Counted from the first letter of the stretch, positions 34,200 to 47,242 are shown. The stretch is DNA of 64,000 nucleotides from Arsenophonus sp046530935 (GCA_046530935.1 JBHEQW010000002.1:1-64000); one strand, 5' to 3'. The notes: generated by a model not told the origin, from the letters alone. Translations and numbers: made by a program.

Positions 34200-35000
34200 A
34201 AGAATGCACTCTTTATCAATGATCGGATTAAGAAAACAGTTAACACACACTCTGCTTAAACTCTTTAAGAATCTCATTGCTTATATGATATTCTGTCGAC
34301 ATTAGTCTATTAAGACCAGGATTTGTTCTTTTCTCTTATCTCCTTCTCTCATGTGTTTTCTGGCTTTCATATGTTGGATTATACTCTTTCATTTAAAGAA
34401 TTTATAAAAAAATATTTCGTTGATTTCAACAATACCACTTAGTGCATTTATGTTATCTGCCATCGCTAAAGTATGGAAGCAGTGACGCCATATAAACATT
34501 GATTTTAAATCAATGCCTGTTTGTTTTGCTGACTCCCATAAAGTAAAGCTATTCAAGATATATCAGAGATAATTAAACCATTTATCCTTGTGATGTAGTT
34601 TCGCCATAGGAATTTCAATGACATTATTAAATATTTTCCTGAAATTGAAGATTTTGCAACATATTCATTATAACAATAATGAACACCACCATAGGGGGTG
34701 ACATATTTACTGTGATAATATGTGTAGAATAAAGTAAAATGAATTGCTTAAATTCATGAATCTGCATCATATGACAAATTATCATAAAGCTAACTAATGA
34801 GATGCGACTTTATAATATTAGCAGAGCGTTAGAGGAAAGAGTCTCGTTGATCTGTATGACTGTTTGCTTTTTCATGTCAACCTGTGTAGCAAAAAATCCT
34901 TCCATAGTATAATAGATTTTCACCAATAACATTTGCTAATATAACCTTTTTCACTACTGGAGTATATCGATGGCATACAACCTTATCTGCTTACCTCATA
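34200..35000 (-). pseudogene. IS1595-family transposase relic, nearly full length
   Basis: On the minus strand, N-terminal ribbon codons (YGGVHYCYNEYVAKSSIS-like) near 34640-34700 are followed by KWFNYL and LKSMFIWRHCFHTLAMADN at 34480-34560. Then ALSGIVEINEIFF, the first catalytic motif, reads at about 34420-34445, with Glu/Asn where E-x-D-E is expected. The C-terminal catalytic part is lost. This copy defines the family of the fragment at 16610-16995. Confidence 0.7.
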
Positions 35001-35313
35001 AATACAGAATAACCTCTTCACTGAAAGAAAATTTGATATTCTATTTTTAGCATTGCACCAATTAATTCTTATAGAAATTGCAAAACAACTAAATTTATGA
35101 GCTATAACTATATTGGATTATTTAAATATTATTTATGAAATAATTTTTGCGCATTTTTGGATATCAGTTAATGGGTTTTTGAAAAGCAAAAGGCTTTGAT
35201 TGCCATATTACTGTGAGCTGACTTTTTCTCTCATGCGTTAAAGATTAATTGCTATCTTAAGTGCAGAAATGCACTCTAAAATATTTCAAAGCAATTTTTA
35301 TCATCAAATTATG

Positions 35314-35352
35314 TCAATATAAAGATAAAACGATTTTTTATCTTTATATTGA
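35314..35352. terminator. Hairpin with 17-bp perfect arms
   Basis: Arms 35314-35330 (TCAATATAAAGATAAAA) and 35336-35352 are exact complements around CGATT. It lies 15 bases before a second perfect hairpin. No intact gene ends here, so the function is open: a former double terminator or a binding palindrome. Confidence 0.55.
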
Positions 35353-35366
35353 ACCAAAAACAAAAT

Positions 35367-35388
35367 AGACGCTAAAAAATTAGCGTCT
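35367..35388. terminator. Terminator-like hairpin, 9-bp stem
   Basis: AGACGCTAA / TTAGCGTCT with an AAAA loop (35367-35375, 35380-35388). The stem and preceding A-run resemble intrinsic terminators of the AAAATAGACGCTAA type. It is paired with the hairpin at 35314-35352. Confidence 0.6.
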
Positions 35389-35389
35389 C

Positions 35390-36130
35390 AAGATATCTTT
35401 AAAATGGATGGCGAAATTTTCTGTTTTTGCAAATCGCCTAGATTAAGAAAAATTGCTATTAAGGGATATATAGCTAATACTGAAAAAACAAACTGATCTT
35501 ACAGAAGAACAAGAAATAGACTAGTTCTACGTTTTATTAACAATTTTTTTATATAAATGGAAAATACGAGGGGGATGAAATAATCGATGATGATTGATTT
35601 CTAGCAATCAATCAGATCAGATGAACGTGAGCTTTTTGAAAAAATACCCAATTCGTGACGTTGGTAACCTACCTTAAGAAAGTTGCAACGAATAAAAAAG
35701 GATTTAAATTAATGAAATTAAAGAAATAGCTGTTTAACTTTTTTGAGTGCATAAAAAAAAGAAAATGAATTATTAATGCAATTAATAGAGTAATCCACTA
35801 AACATGTCATTTTCACTGTGAAAATATGGAAGAATATGAAAAAGCTAGTCAGCTCTATTGCATTTGAAGAGATAGTTAATAACTATAGATAAGAAAAGGA
35901 TTTAAGTGACTAGTTGCTCATGAAAAACAGTAGACATAATAATTATGTCTACTGTGCTTTTACCAATATTAATGGAAAAATCATAAATGATGAAAGCATA
36001 ATTATTGAAATGTTGAACGACTGCGTTGATGTTTTAAAATTAACAGAAATTTAGATAGTTCATAATTTGTCAAATAGAACCTATCATACTGCAACACATT
36101 GTGTTTGACTAAACAAATCAGGTTAATGAA
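35390..36130 (+). pseudogene. Unrecognised relic flanked by hairpins
   Basis: Short Lys/Glu-rich peptides occur in shifting frames: LTEEQEID near 35495, SIAFEEIVNNYR near 35860, and NGKIINDESIIIEMLND near 35975. They look like remains of one or two small cytoplasmic proteins. No family is recognised. Confidence 0.2.
35927..35955. terminator. Perfect 14-bp palindrome with terminator-like flanks
   Basis: ACAGTAGACATAAT / ATTATGTCTACTGT are exact complements around a single A. An A-run precedes it and GCTTTT follows. The one-base centre would force a larger loop in RNA. Third strong hairpin within 650 bases. Confidence 0.5.
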
Positions 36131-36589
36131 CCATGGAAGATTGTAGCGTTTAACTGATATAAAACGCTCATTGTCAAATCAAAAAAATCAGAGCTTTTTT
36201 GATTAATAAGGCTGTTTACAGGATGATATCCTTGATCCAAAACTTTTTCCCATAAGATATATTCCCACGCATAAACTTGTTTTGCGCCAAAGATGGAAAG
36301 AGAGCATTATAGGATTTTAATGCTGAAAACTTCAGATTTGGTAGATTACCACTAAAAAAATAATAGAAAACCGTAAAATTAATGCGTAATTTATCTTTGC
36401 CTCTTAACTAAGTAATTGCAAAACATCTCAAAAACTGTAAGTCTGAACTATCAAATTTCTATTAAATAAAAATTGACGCTGTTAAAAAATCAGGTGTTAT
36501 TAGCTGTTGGATAATCTACTGTATTTTAGCAAAAATTGTTGGTATAAATCCATTATAACTGCCATGAAACAGTTTTGCTAACAGCGCTG

Positions 36590-37490
36590 TTGCTATAAAA
36601 AAGAAAGCAGTTACAGATCAAAGAGATTATTTCCTTTTACAAACACTCAAACATAAAACTGCATTTCATTACTTAGTTCAGCGATAATTTGTCGGATGAT
36701 GTAGATTCATGAATCGAAGCAATTCATTTCACTTTATTCTACACATATCATCACAATGAATATGTTATCTGCTTGAAGATATTCATTAGAGTTACAGTGA
36801 TATCGTTTCAAAATCCTATATTCTAGGAAAACATTTAATAATCTTACTGAAAGTCCTCTGGCTAAACTATATTTACAAGGATAAATAGTTTAGTTATCTT
36901 AAATGTATATTAAATGGCTTAATTTTTTAGTTGAGTAGTTACTGGAACAAACAGTCATTGATTTAAAAACAGCATTTAGATGGCATCACTGCTTCATTAC
37001 TTAAGAATCGACAACAAACATAAATGTAGTAATTTGTATTCTTGAAATTGATAACATATTTTTCCATCAATCCTTTAAATGGAAGCGTCATTTCACATAG
37101 ATAAAAGCTATAAAATGCAATCATAGTATGAGATAAAAAGAAATAACGAACCATTATCTTAATTATTCCCAGAGATCGACATGTCGTTATGTGAGCGATA
37201 AAATTCTTGAAGACGTTAAGCAGAGTGTGTGTTAGCTGTTTTCTTGATCCCATCATTGATAAAGAGTGGATTCTTTGATCAGATTGAGTTAAATGGTACT
37301 AAATATTTGCTAGCTATAATAAAATTAATTACAATCGCATAATAATGTTGGATAATAAGATAGTTATTGATAAGGAATTCCAGTTTCAAAATGTGAACAC
37401 TTATATCAGCAAATTAAAAGATAGCTTATATTCCATAGCGTATTGTCATTTTATTTACAAAATTACCTGCCATTGAAGAAGATTACTTGA
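36590..37490 (+). pseudogene. IS1595-family transposase relic, full span
   Basis: The plus strand mirrors the relic at 34200-35000 (TTCATGAATCGAAGCAATTC near 36706) and extends it. N-terminal ribbon remnants are followed by FKTAFRWHHCF near 36965-37000, a degraded IVEIDN-IFFH block near 37050, ISDKILED near 37195, VDKEWIL near 37255, and a clear ILDNKIVIDKEFQFQNVNTYISKLK-type tail near 37350-37420. Four or more frameshifts make it dead. Confidence 0.7.
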
Positions 37491-37499
37491 AACCATAAG

Positions 37500-38930
37500 A
37501 ATTGAAATACAGAGATGACAACATATTGATCTGAGAGCAAAGCAACAACAGTTGTCAATATAGCCAAATAGTTAGTGCATCAGCAATATAACCTCATTGG
37601 AAGCCAGCATGATTACTCTTGCCCTATTACAGGCTTTGAAAAAGAAATTTCTCTTCAGAGATTAACTTATCTACGAAATAATCGTGATTTTTGCTAAAGT
37701 GCAAAAATCAGGACTGTCGCCTACATCCTGGCAGGATGTGTGTGGATTTATCCTGCCATGCAAAATACTTTCAGGAAGTTATATTTCACTGCCAATGACC
37801 AAAATGCAATTCTAGGCATTGCTTTCATGGCTTATTTTTATATCCTAATTACTTCGCTAACTCAACACTGCCTCACACAGTTAAGTATCGCCACGAATAA
37901 CAATGATAAAACGGTTCCCGCTACACAAAAGCAGTTAAAACAGGTTATAATATGGTGAAAGAACTAAAAAATTCAATGAAATTTTAGATGGAAGACAATA
38001 ATTAGTTATTTAAGAACAAAAGAAAAGTGTTAATTTTTAAGAAGAAAATTTATAGGATCTAACTGGATATACCATAAAAAAAGTTACATTCAATATCAAT
38101 TATGGCCAACAAACATTTTAAATGTGCCAATAGCTGTTATAAATATTTTAGAAAGCCACGAACCTTCGTTAATCCACGCATTGCCGATTTTAAAAATGAT
38201 GCTTTTTCATTAGCTTGTTCATGACAGTAAGATAAAGTCTGCTGATGATAAGCAAGAGGATATTAAAAATTTTTAAATTTAGTGCAAGTACAGCAAGATT
38301 TTTACCTATACTAATGCTAGATAAACTACAGAAAAACACTGATTACACTGCCTGATGATTTAGTTGAGGTGCATTAAGAGATATTTGCAAAGTTTTGTTC
38401 AACGCCGCCACATCAAACAGAAAACGCAGTGGCGCCAATCTCAAAGGCTGCCTTGCTGCTAAATATTTCCTCCATACGCACAAAAACTGCAGAATTAAAT
38501 GCAGAATCAACAAGGCTGCAAAAGATGGATAATGGAAGAATAATCATTGCGCCATTTAAGGCAATTGGATTCCATTTATTTGAAAATGGCCTCTAAAGAA
38601 GAGAAGCAAAAACTCACCTACCTGAAAAAATATTTGGTGCAACTTAATCGTCTTAATATCTCAATCATCAAAGATATTGACTGGCCTAAGGAACCAGATT
38701 GACAATAGCTTTATCTGTTTTACAGTGATAAACGTTGCTGATTATCGTCCACATCATCTTGGTTGATCTCTACAAGGATCTAAGGCGGCTGTGTCATAAT
38801 GAAACGCTCCTAACTGGATAAATGTGCGATCATCAGGAAAAAGATAAGGAAAATATACTGATTTATGAAATTGACTGATCTAACACTAAAATAGCTTTTT
38901 AGGCTGTGGCTTTAGTTTAAGTGTTTTAAT
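37500..38930 (+). pseudogene. Unrecognised relic with long readable segments
   Basis: Readable plus-strand segments are VQKSGLSPTSWQDVCGF at 37700, HFMAYFYILITSLTQH-type hydrophobic codons near 37830, ENAVAPISKAALLLNISSIR then AELNAESTRLQKMDNGRIII at 38420-38560, and EEKQKLTYLKKYLVQLNRLN at 38600-38660. They suggest one or more former proteins with a membrane segment and a helical end. I cannot name the family. Confidence 0.3.
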
Positions 38931-41224
38931 CTTCACAACCTGTTTATGTTACTTAGTAAGTAATTTCTTTTGTTGCTTGTTTTGTTACTTTGCTTTGGAA
39001 AAATATGTTTTTGCCTGTTTTTTGGCCCAGCATCATTCCACCAATATATTTTTACGATAAATAAAGCAGACACATTGTGTGTGTAGTATGATCTTGCTAT
39101 GAAACCTTTCTATGGCAATTTAACCTTATTTTTTAGTTCTATGGTCTTTAATTTTTGAACAGATTACTTATTTCAATATTAGTTAAGACCTACGTTGACA
39201 GCTTCCACTATGTCTCTTTCAAGACTTTTCTCAAGAAAATAAAAGTAACAAGCCCAATTTTTCATGGTGAGCTCTTATTTTTGCCTTCAATTTTTTCTTA
39301 TTGTATTCCTTGTTTGATATCTTTTTACAGTGTTCTACCTTAAATCAATAATATTCATCAGCCAACTAGTGTTTTTTTAATTGTTCCGATATCTCCGCTG
39401 ATTATAGATCATATCTGGTTTTTTTGAATTGATTTTCTGAAAGGTATAGTTATTAAACATGGTGATAACCTAATTATCAGTGTAATCACTGTACATCAAC
39501 AATTTAAGAATTCTATCAACTAACCAGGTCATATTTCGTCTGCGAATGTATTTCTGTATCAACTATAATAACGGCATTTAACTATCATGCATAATCTCAC
39601 CATCTTAGAGTGTCTCATATTAAGAATCTCAAACAATTTTGTATAGATATTTTAAGCAGTTTTATCTCCCCCTATTACTAAAAAATTAAGGTAGTTCATT
39701 CTTTTTAATTGTGAAGACTTACACTACACATACAGCAATAAAACAGTATAGAAAAAAGCAAAGGAAATTTTTGTGTACAGATTCTAAATGCTTTTGTATA
39801 GCCGCAGCAATGCTATAACGCATGAATTGGCATGCCATCAGCTTATCATGTGGTTATTTGTGCTCTATCAAGCGGCAGATATAACCACCATGTAGCATTG
39901 TTCAGTAATTTAGCGAATAGAAAATATCACTCTGATAGTTTTTATATCAGTATCTACAAATAAAGCTGTATCACACTTTTAGGATATCAAAGTCACATAA
40001 TATTTTATAATCTCATCAAGAAAGCCAAATTTTAAAAAAATATTTAGACGTTTCTTTTTTAGTTAAAATTACTTAAATATCGTATATGTAATATTTAGCT
40101 AAATTTTTTAGTCATTAGATATTTACATCAATGTATTTTTACCTTAATGCGTCTGATTAAATCTGGTATTTGTTGCTTTTTTCTAGTAACACCTGTCTTT
40201 TTAGCTCTTTTCAGCTTAAAAAGCTCTTGATAATTTTACTATTTGGCAATAAAATCGACATGAATATTTTATTGTAAAGTTTTCCAGTCTTTCAATATCT
40301 TAGAGATTAATATTTTTTTGCTGAAATTAACTCCTTTTTTCTAGCTTTAATTTTTTGCAGGATATTTTTCTAATTATTAGACAACTTGTTAACCAATAAT
40401 GGTTACATGCTCAACAATTTTAGCAAAGCTTTTTTCATCTCTGGCATAGTCGATGGCGATTAATGTCTCTTCCAATTTTAGATTAATTGAAGGTTGCATA
40501 TCTTTTGGTAACATGATTCATCGTTTCTAACTTTTATGGAAATTTTTAGTTATGCTCATATATCACATATTCCTCAATGATAGCTGTTTAAAGAAAAAAT
40601 GAGCCTTTTTAATCGTTTTTTCTATTAATTTTTCTAAATTCTACTTTACCTCAAACATAAAATAGTTCAGTGGCGCAAGGAAGGCTATCTAGCTAACTGA
40701 TGAATTATAACGGTTTTTAGTGCTATTTTTTGTTAAAGCACTTCATTAATTGGCTTGTTGAGTCTTTTTAAATTGGCTTGTTGAGTCTTTTTAGCTTTTT
40801 ATCGTATCCTTTATTCAGTATCTTTTCCACATCTAAAGGAGATATAACTTCTATTAAAGATTTTATGTTTTTTAATTTTACTTATTTTTTAATACACTTA
40901 CTAAAAAAGTTCTCTATACTCTTCTGTATTATTGTTGGACATGATTAAAGTTGTTACATGGCTCACCAAGCTAAACGTTTGAATTAATTAGCTTCATAAC
41001 CTACATCAACAAAAATACTTGGTACTTATCTAGATTAATGTATACACTTGATAACTCCGTAAACCATTAGGATTCAGGAAGCTTTTTTTGCACAAACAAT
41101 AAGAGCTGATTATCTTCTGTCTGTCATAAGTTCATCTTTTGCATAGCTCGGGTAAGGCAAGCACCGGTGATTGTTTCTGAGTTACAAAATCTTATATATG
41201 ACGGTAATGTTAGGCTCAGATCTG
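38931..41224. other. Eroded AT-rich DNA
   Basis: No gene recognised. The open frame at 39155-39343 is hydrophobic but has no homologue elsewhere in the window. A 23-base unit is tandemly duplicated at 40748-40793. Confidence 0.4.
40748..40793. repeat. Exact 23-base tandem duplication
   Basis: AATTGGCTTGTTGAGTCTTT plus TTA occurs twice head to tail without mismatch, a recent slippage event. Confidence 0.9.
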
Positions 41225-42770
41225 ATGCTTCGTCAATTTGTTTTCCATCCTTAAATTGGATGTTGGTTACTACAAGAAACCATGGTCAAACAGCTAAAAT
41301 TCTCTTATGTGGTTTCAGCTTTTCTTAGTAAACTGTAGCAGTCTAAATAACCATTGAACTAAATAACCATTGAAATAGTTATTTTTCTAGAACTACAGAT
41401 ATTTTTCATAGGCCTGCTTTGTATCTCAGTGTCGCAAAAACCTATTCAATTTAATTCGTCGTTCTTAGACGCCAAGCACTATAACAAGAAGTTATAGAAT
41501 ATTAGTAGTTTTTCTTAATCTTTATCAAGCCAACCTTCTTGATCGCCTCAGAATACTTTGCTAAAAACTTTGCAAACAAAAAATAAATGGATTATTAGCG
41601 GCATCAAGGCTCTCTGGTAACCAGATTTCCTGAATCTCTTACAATTAACACTTGCGGTTCCATATCTTTTAGAAGTGAAGTCAGCAGATTAGCCATTTTA
41701 TGTCACAAACAGCATTGGCGTTGGTGGGTATCATTGAATATATTTGCCATTAAATTCCAAAAAAACAATGGCATCTGGCATTCATTAGCAATGTCCGTGA
41801 AGATACGCTTAAGCCATGTGCTTGTAGGACATTGAGAGTTTTCCACAAATCACATTCTGACTCTCAATAAACATTTTCGACCGAAACCAGCTCTTTATGT
41901 AATGTACCAATGCTGAGTAATTGCGCTAATGAGCAAACAGGAAAATGAGATTATCTTGCATGACAGGATTATATATATGCTATAGGCCAAGAAATAAAAA
42001 CATCGGCACCATTAAAATCGCCAAGGGAAACAGTATTTTACCTGTGATTTTTAAGCTTTTTTCTATTTTAGCATACTGATGGGTATACTACTTGTAAAAG
42101 AGCATGCGCTTTTCAGCGAAAAGCAAAAGCATAACTTAACTTCATAAAAATCAGCAATGGAGATACATCATAGATATATAACTATGGTAATAACTCTTCG
42201 ATGTTTTTTGCACACCTCAGATAAGGCTGTACCAACGAGCTGTTAAAGCATATTTTGTTGCCGATGGAATCCAATCACCAACATTATGCGCTTTAATCAC
42301 AATACCACCCATACAAGTCTGTATGGTTACTGTGACAAATAATTGTTACGGATGACGCTGTAATCTGTGACACCAGCCAAGAAGATTAGATTTGAGCCTT
42401 CAGTATATTGTACTAGTTATAACTTCAATCTCAGCCTATAACGGAGCTGTATCTATCAGGCATTTAGCACAATTAAAAATCAGTTCATCCAAGTGGAGAT
42501 CATATGTAATATATGATTTTACGGATATCTGTAGAGTAGTCTTTTTCATGGCATATCATATCTCTATTGTTGAAATAATCATTCAAGAAATTAATCAAAA
42601 ATTAATCAATAAGTACGCTAGCATCTCTTAAACACTATACACCAAAAATGAGCATAACTCCTTTCTAGTACATGCATAGCCAAACAGTATACTGATCGCC
42701 TAAGTCAATTTTTTATCAACAAGTAAGAGGAAATCTAGCATCAAACAATCCCAATTTCTAACTGGAGAAT
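41225..42770 (-). pseudogene. IS256-family transposase relic
   Basis: Minus-strand frames give NIEELLP near 42195, a degraded YVYFLGL-x-HIY near 42010 for the LVDGIY block, and KELVSVENVY then LWKTLNVLQAHGL at 41820-41905. These match the family consensus (KELVAVEDGY ... L-x-x-L-x-x-RGL). The 3' end at 41225-41280 is shared with 7550-7620. Stops and frameshifts are numerous. Confidence 0.75.
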
Positions 42771-43495
42771 AGTTTTGCTCATTTTAGCATCTTATTGATG
42801 ATCGATTACGTTAGATCGTGTTTACTTTATTTAATACGTCTTTATTAAGAATATTACATTAATAGATCATTTTATTTATTTTATTATGATTTTACGTCAT
42901 AAATACATTAAAATTGATTTGTTAATGAAAGCAGGTAATAATATAGACTAAATGCTTCATTATAATCTCATAGAAGCATACAAACCACTTACATGGCAAC
43001 GATATTCTCTAAAGTCACGTTACACCATCCATCCTAGTTATCTATCTATTATATTCGTGTTGTTTCAGGGAACCTTATGATTCAAAGCATGCATTCCTAG
43101 ATAACAGCAAAGCACATTCTGGCGTTTCGCTATACCAATAAATTATGATTACATACCACAACTAAATTGTGTCGTTTCATCTGGATGCAAAAAATTACAG
43201 GTAGACAAGCAGGCATTGGCTCTAACAGTTCTGATTTTCAGTTGATCGCAGATATAGATCCATTTTTCATTAGCGTGCGCTTCATTATAACCAGGCTTTT
43301 CAGTGCTGCGTTATTAGGCCAACTACATTGATTTTTGATATTGTCACTTGCATTAATTTATTATTAATAATTCCACTTTTTAGCATTAACGGTATTGGCA
43401 ACGTTAAGATTATTACCTACGCTCCTACGCTATTGATAGCGATATTCATCCGATTTAACTAAGCCTTGTCTTTCATCTGAAAGTGATACAGGTTA
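42771..43495. other. Eroded DNA between IS256 and pil cluster 2
   Basis: No frame or structure stands out. It may include the lost 3' end of pilV. Confidence 0.35.
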
Positions 43496-43499
43496 TCGA

Positions 43500-44095
43500 T
43501 TTTTCTGAAAGACGCTACTGAGGATTTCCTACAATAGTGCATTGGCAATATTCCAATAGCAGCCATTTTTGAGGCCAAAAATCTTTTGGCTGGGCTTCTC
43601 TAGGCAGCGTAAACGGCATGTGTGATATTTTTTTTATCATCCAGATAACCGCATATGTCGTTAATTTGAGCCGGCAAATCACTACTACATGCATTTTTTG
43701 AAAGATTATCACAATTTACGCTATAGATTTAAGCGCCTATGTAATTTTGTTTGGTCTTTAGCGCTGTTCAACCAACTGGTCACATTTTGCCTAGCAAAAG
43801 TATTTTTTCGCAAAATACAGTTGCAAATTACTCAGTTTTATTAACATTGAAGTAATAATACGTTTTTAGAGCGGTTTGTTTTATAACTCATCACGATGCT
43901 TAAAAATATACCGCTTTGCGGATTCATTAAATTGATTAGTATGACTGCTGCGACGAGAAAGTAACTCCTATCCGCATAGATATTCACTGTACTTTTCTGC
44001 TCTACATAAAGATGAGAATGTTACAACCATAAGAGCGCTTAATACTTCTAATAAGATAAATTCACTATGAATTTTTGGTTTTTTTCTAATTTTTG
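43500..44095 (-). pseudogene. pilV: PilV minor pilin/adhesin relic (pil cluster 2)
   Basis: On the minus strand the N-terminus reads RKKPKIHSEFILLEVLSALM then VVTF, a type IV prepilin signal (basic leader, then a hydrophobic helix with Glu at position 5 after the cleavage region). Further on, NESAKRYI and IITSMLIKLSN resemble the PilV head domain. An open stretch at 43515-43712 may be more of the same gene. Any shufflon-type switching region is not visible. Confidence 0.5.
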
Positions 44096-44640
44096 TAAAT
44101 TGATATTTTCTTGCCACTGAATCGAATGATATAATTTTTTTGCAAAAAAAAAGACCCCCTATAATAACCGCAGCACTGATAACCCAGAGAACCATTTTGA
44201 ATGAAAACAACATTCCAAATACTGCCATCAGATAGGTACACATTGCCAAAAGTAAACTGTAAACAGCCATAACACCAATAAGTGAAAATTCTTCCAACCC
44301 AAAGCATACCAAAGAGACTTAACCTGCTGAGCAGCAGGCTGGTAAGACCCTTCTCTTAACACAAAAGAAAACGCCAGACAAAGTTCATGCTGTCAACAAA
44401 AAGACCAGTGTAAAACAGAGCAGCAAGCATTTGCTGTCTGTATTCAAATAGATGACAAGGCTAAAAAAGCAAAGAAAATCAGAAAAAATAACCATGCAGT
44501 GGCTGAGAGATGGCGCAACATGGCTGACATGATGGATAAACACGCTAAAAATAATTTTTGTTACTATCTCTACTCCACTAATATCCGACATCTGGGTTCT
44601 GATAAAAATCTAAAAAATGTTTTGTAAAAATAACCAGGGT
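44096..44640 (-). pseudogene. Probable PilU prepilin-peptidase relic (pil cluster 2)
   Basis: Successive hydrophobic stretches (FSLVIYL, LLLCFTLVFLL, VYSLLLAMCTYLMAVFGM) end just before the pilV prepilin start in the same open frame (43968-44312). A multi-pass membrane protein between pilT and pilV fits PilU, which cleaves and would mature PilS. The GxGD-type catalytic motifs are not readable. Confidence 0.45.
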
Positions 44641-44649
44641 GGGTTTTTA

Positions 44650-45190
44650 ATGACATCGCAAGCCACCAACCAAGAGCAATATAATACTCAGTGCGCTCAC
44701 ATAGTTTTTTCTTATTGCCCACTTACTACAGGCCAGTAATACATATAAATCTATTTTGGCATAGCTCAAGCGTTTATTTTCACTTCGGAGATAAAAGCCA
44801 CAATTATATGACCAAAAACAAGCCCAGTTAAAGCCACATTCGCTCAGATATTGCGCCAATGTGTATATATACTCACCCAACTCTCTTCCACTTATTACCA
44901 GCACAAAAAAACGCACAGATTTTAATCTTAATGCACAACTGATTGAGTAAATCCTTATAGTTTCTAGATCATCCATATTTTTAGAGATTTTAGATATCAA
45001 TCTAATTGATCTAAATTAGATAATAATCAACGCTCAATATGGACCACATTTCTCCAAATTGATATTTACGGCTTTCGCCGACATCAGACTTTCCTGCTAA
45101 TTGATGCTTTTTAGTGATTTTTGATCAATCTAGTATATTGGATTTGCATCATTAAAATAAAGCTCCTTTGATAGCATGGTTAAATTTATA
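44650..45190 (-). pseudogene. PilT-like lytic transglycosylase relic (pil cluster 2)
   Basis: The C-terminal block is clear in the open frame 44647-45000: LAQYLSECGFNWACFWSYN followed by CGF and SENKRLSYAKI. This matches the SLT pattern L-x-Q-Y-G-x-N-W-x-A-V-G-x-YNAG. The N-terminal catalytic Glu block near 45100-45180 is disrupted. Confidence 0.7.
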
Positions 45191-45309
45191 GCAATCCAAA
45201 AGATAATAATTTTTATTATTTGAGAGCACTTAAATGAAAAAAAGCAAAACTCTACTTTTCTATTCTCCTACATCACATCCATCGTAAAATAATTTAAAAA
45301 TTAAAAAAT

Positions 45310-45935
45310 AATTGGAGAATTAATTATAAAATTTGAAAGCGAAGGTATTAACCAAGCACAGAGGAGGTCAGACCGAGCCGTTATCTGGTTTACATTACGT
45401 CCATACTTTTTCAGCAATAATGGCAGGAATATTGTTGGTACAGGAAATCTAGACAGCATGCATCATTGCGATGTCGATCAGTTTCGTTGCTATTGTGCTA
45501 CAGACTTTCTGTTATATGCTTTTATAAGCAACTAAAAATAATTTATTTATTATTAAGTTGAGCCTTGTACTTTTTCTAGAACAATAATTATATCACACCG
45601 CCAAAACCATTAGCTGTTTTTTTATTGCTCTTTAATTTTTTGCTGTTAATGAGCATATTGCAGCTTATGCCGCCAAACTACACTAGTGTGCCGGTCATTT
45701 TTGCAGCATTTGTAAATGAATATTCATCCTATGTCTTTAGCATGTCGCATGATTGCCTCACCAATTCTTATGCGTTATCAATTTCATAATTAACTGTGCT
45801 TTTATTAAGTATATATGAAACCTTGTCAATAGCAAGTATTATAAGCAGCCACTATAATGGCTAGTACTCAGATCATTTCCAACCTTAAAAATCTCAACTG
45901 AAGTGTTGATTTTTTTGTCATACTTTCCTTTTTTG
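45310..45935 (-). pseudogene. pilS: PilS major prepilin relic (pil cluster 2)
   Basis: After frame correction the minus strand reads VLAIIVAA for the membrane helix, then FTNAAKMTGTLV with FGGIS and INSKKLKSNKK, and a GFGGV block. This order is that of type IVb prepilins of IncI-type plasmids (FT-AAKMTGTLIQFGG ... GG). Frameshifts and stops disrupt it. Confidence 0.75.
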
Positions 45936-45939
45936 TGTA

Positions 45940-47150
45940 TTGTGATAAAATGCAATTGAATTATTTTTTAATGCTTCATCCAATTTGATTGGCCATCATA
46001 TTTCAATAACAGCTGTATAATAATAGCAGGAACATGTAATCGAACACCAAACAAGAAGCAGCGAGAGCCAACTTAACAAAATCGTTTTTTCTTTAACCTA
46101 TTTGATGTGGATACCGAAAGCAAGGATCAGCATAATCTTAAGCCTATTTTCTTCCACCAGAGCTATTTGGTTAACAACATCATCTGATTAACAAAATCCA
46201 GTGATAGAAAGTAGTAGCTGGTACTTTTTAAAGCCACCTAAAGATGTTCGCCTTACAGGATATAATGGAGTGTTTTATCAAAATATCTTTCCAAACAATT
46301 GGCTATCAGTTTCTCCAAACATATTAACCGACTAGCTGCATTACTTGGATATTTACTCGCATTTAATATAGAGACATTCACAAAAAAATCAAAACTCTTT
46401 GCACGTAGCTAGCTCTAGATACAATAATCACTGTATCAGATTATTGGAGATTTTTCAATTGACTCAATGCTTGATTGACTATGCCATCAATCCGAAGAGT
46501 GCTAAATAGCCAAGCAACCATAAACACTTAAAATTAACAATAAATTCAGAAAGCCCTGTTAATATGCTGCGTGTATCAGCCACATCACATTTATAACGCT
46601 GCAGTAGTCTTGCAAACTTATAGATAAATTTCTTATACGCTAGATGGATCATGAGCACTGCAATTAGAATACTCAGCAGAAAACAATGGTAGCACAATGA
46701 TGCATGAACAATGACAGAGAGACCAGCATTTTCTAGACCTCAAGATCTCTTCTTGCCACAAGAAGCAAGAAATCGTATAGCTATTCTGAATAAGGGTGCA
46801 TAAGTCAATCAGGACGGCTTCCTGAATGCGCGCGCCAATTCAAAGCAATACCTTTTCAAAGATCCATTGCAATTCATCCAGCGCTGGATAATTAATCTGT
46901 CAATAGCACTAGCATAGAAATGCTGTTTGTGGCTAAAATCGATAACAACACGTTGTGCATATCAATAAAGTCTTCCTACTGCACTGCAACAATTTATTGT
47001 TATCAAAAAAAAGCAAGCATGTTCTAGAAGTCAATATAGTCTTTATCAGAAAAGATTTTTTAGTAAATACATTTCATTATCGCGTTAATGCTACGTTTAA
47101 CAGGAATAAGTGTGTTGATGGTTAGTGAGGTTTAACATTATTTTTTCTCG
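45940..47150 (-). pseudogene. pilR: PilR inner-membrane platform relic (pil cluster 2)
   Basis: The open stretch 46479-46697 carries LIAVLMIHLAYKKFIYKFAR then LLQRYK and SEFIVNFKCLWLLGYLALFG, the first transmembrane block and loop of the GspF-like protein. It aligns with 62130-62330 of cluster 3. N-terminal and C-terminal GspF domains are recognisable only in pieces. Confidence 0.7.
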
Positions 47151-47242
47151 TATTGCTGGCGCGCCTGAAAACGTATTAACTTATCCCACCTATAAAGATC
47201 TAAACCTGACTGTTAATCGATAACGTATTAAAGAAGGCTACT

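Noticed and set aside
43968..44312. Single intact membrane protein of 114 codons
   Set aside because: The frame fuses the end of a multi-pass segment with a prepilin leader, so it is better explained as pilU end plus pilV start in an eroded operon.
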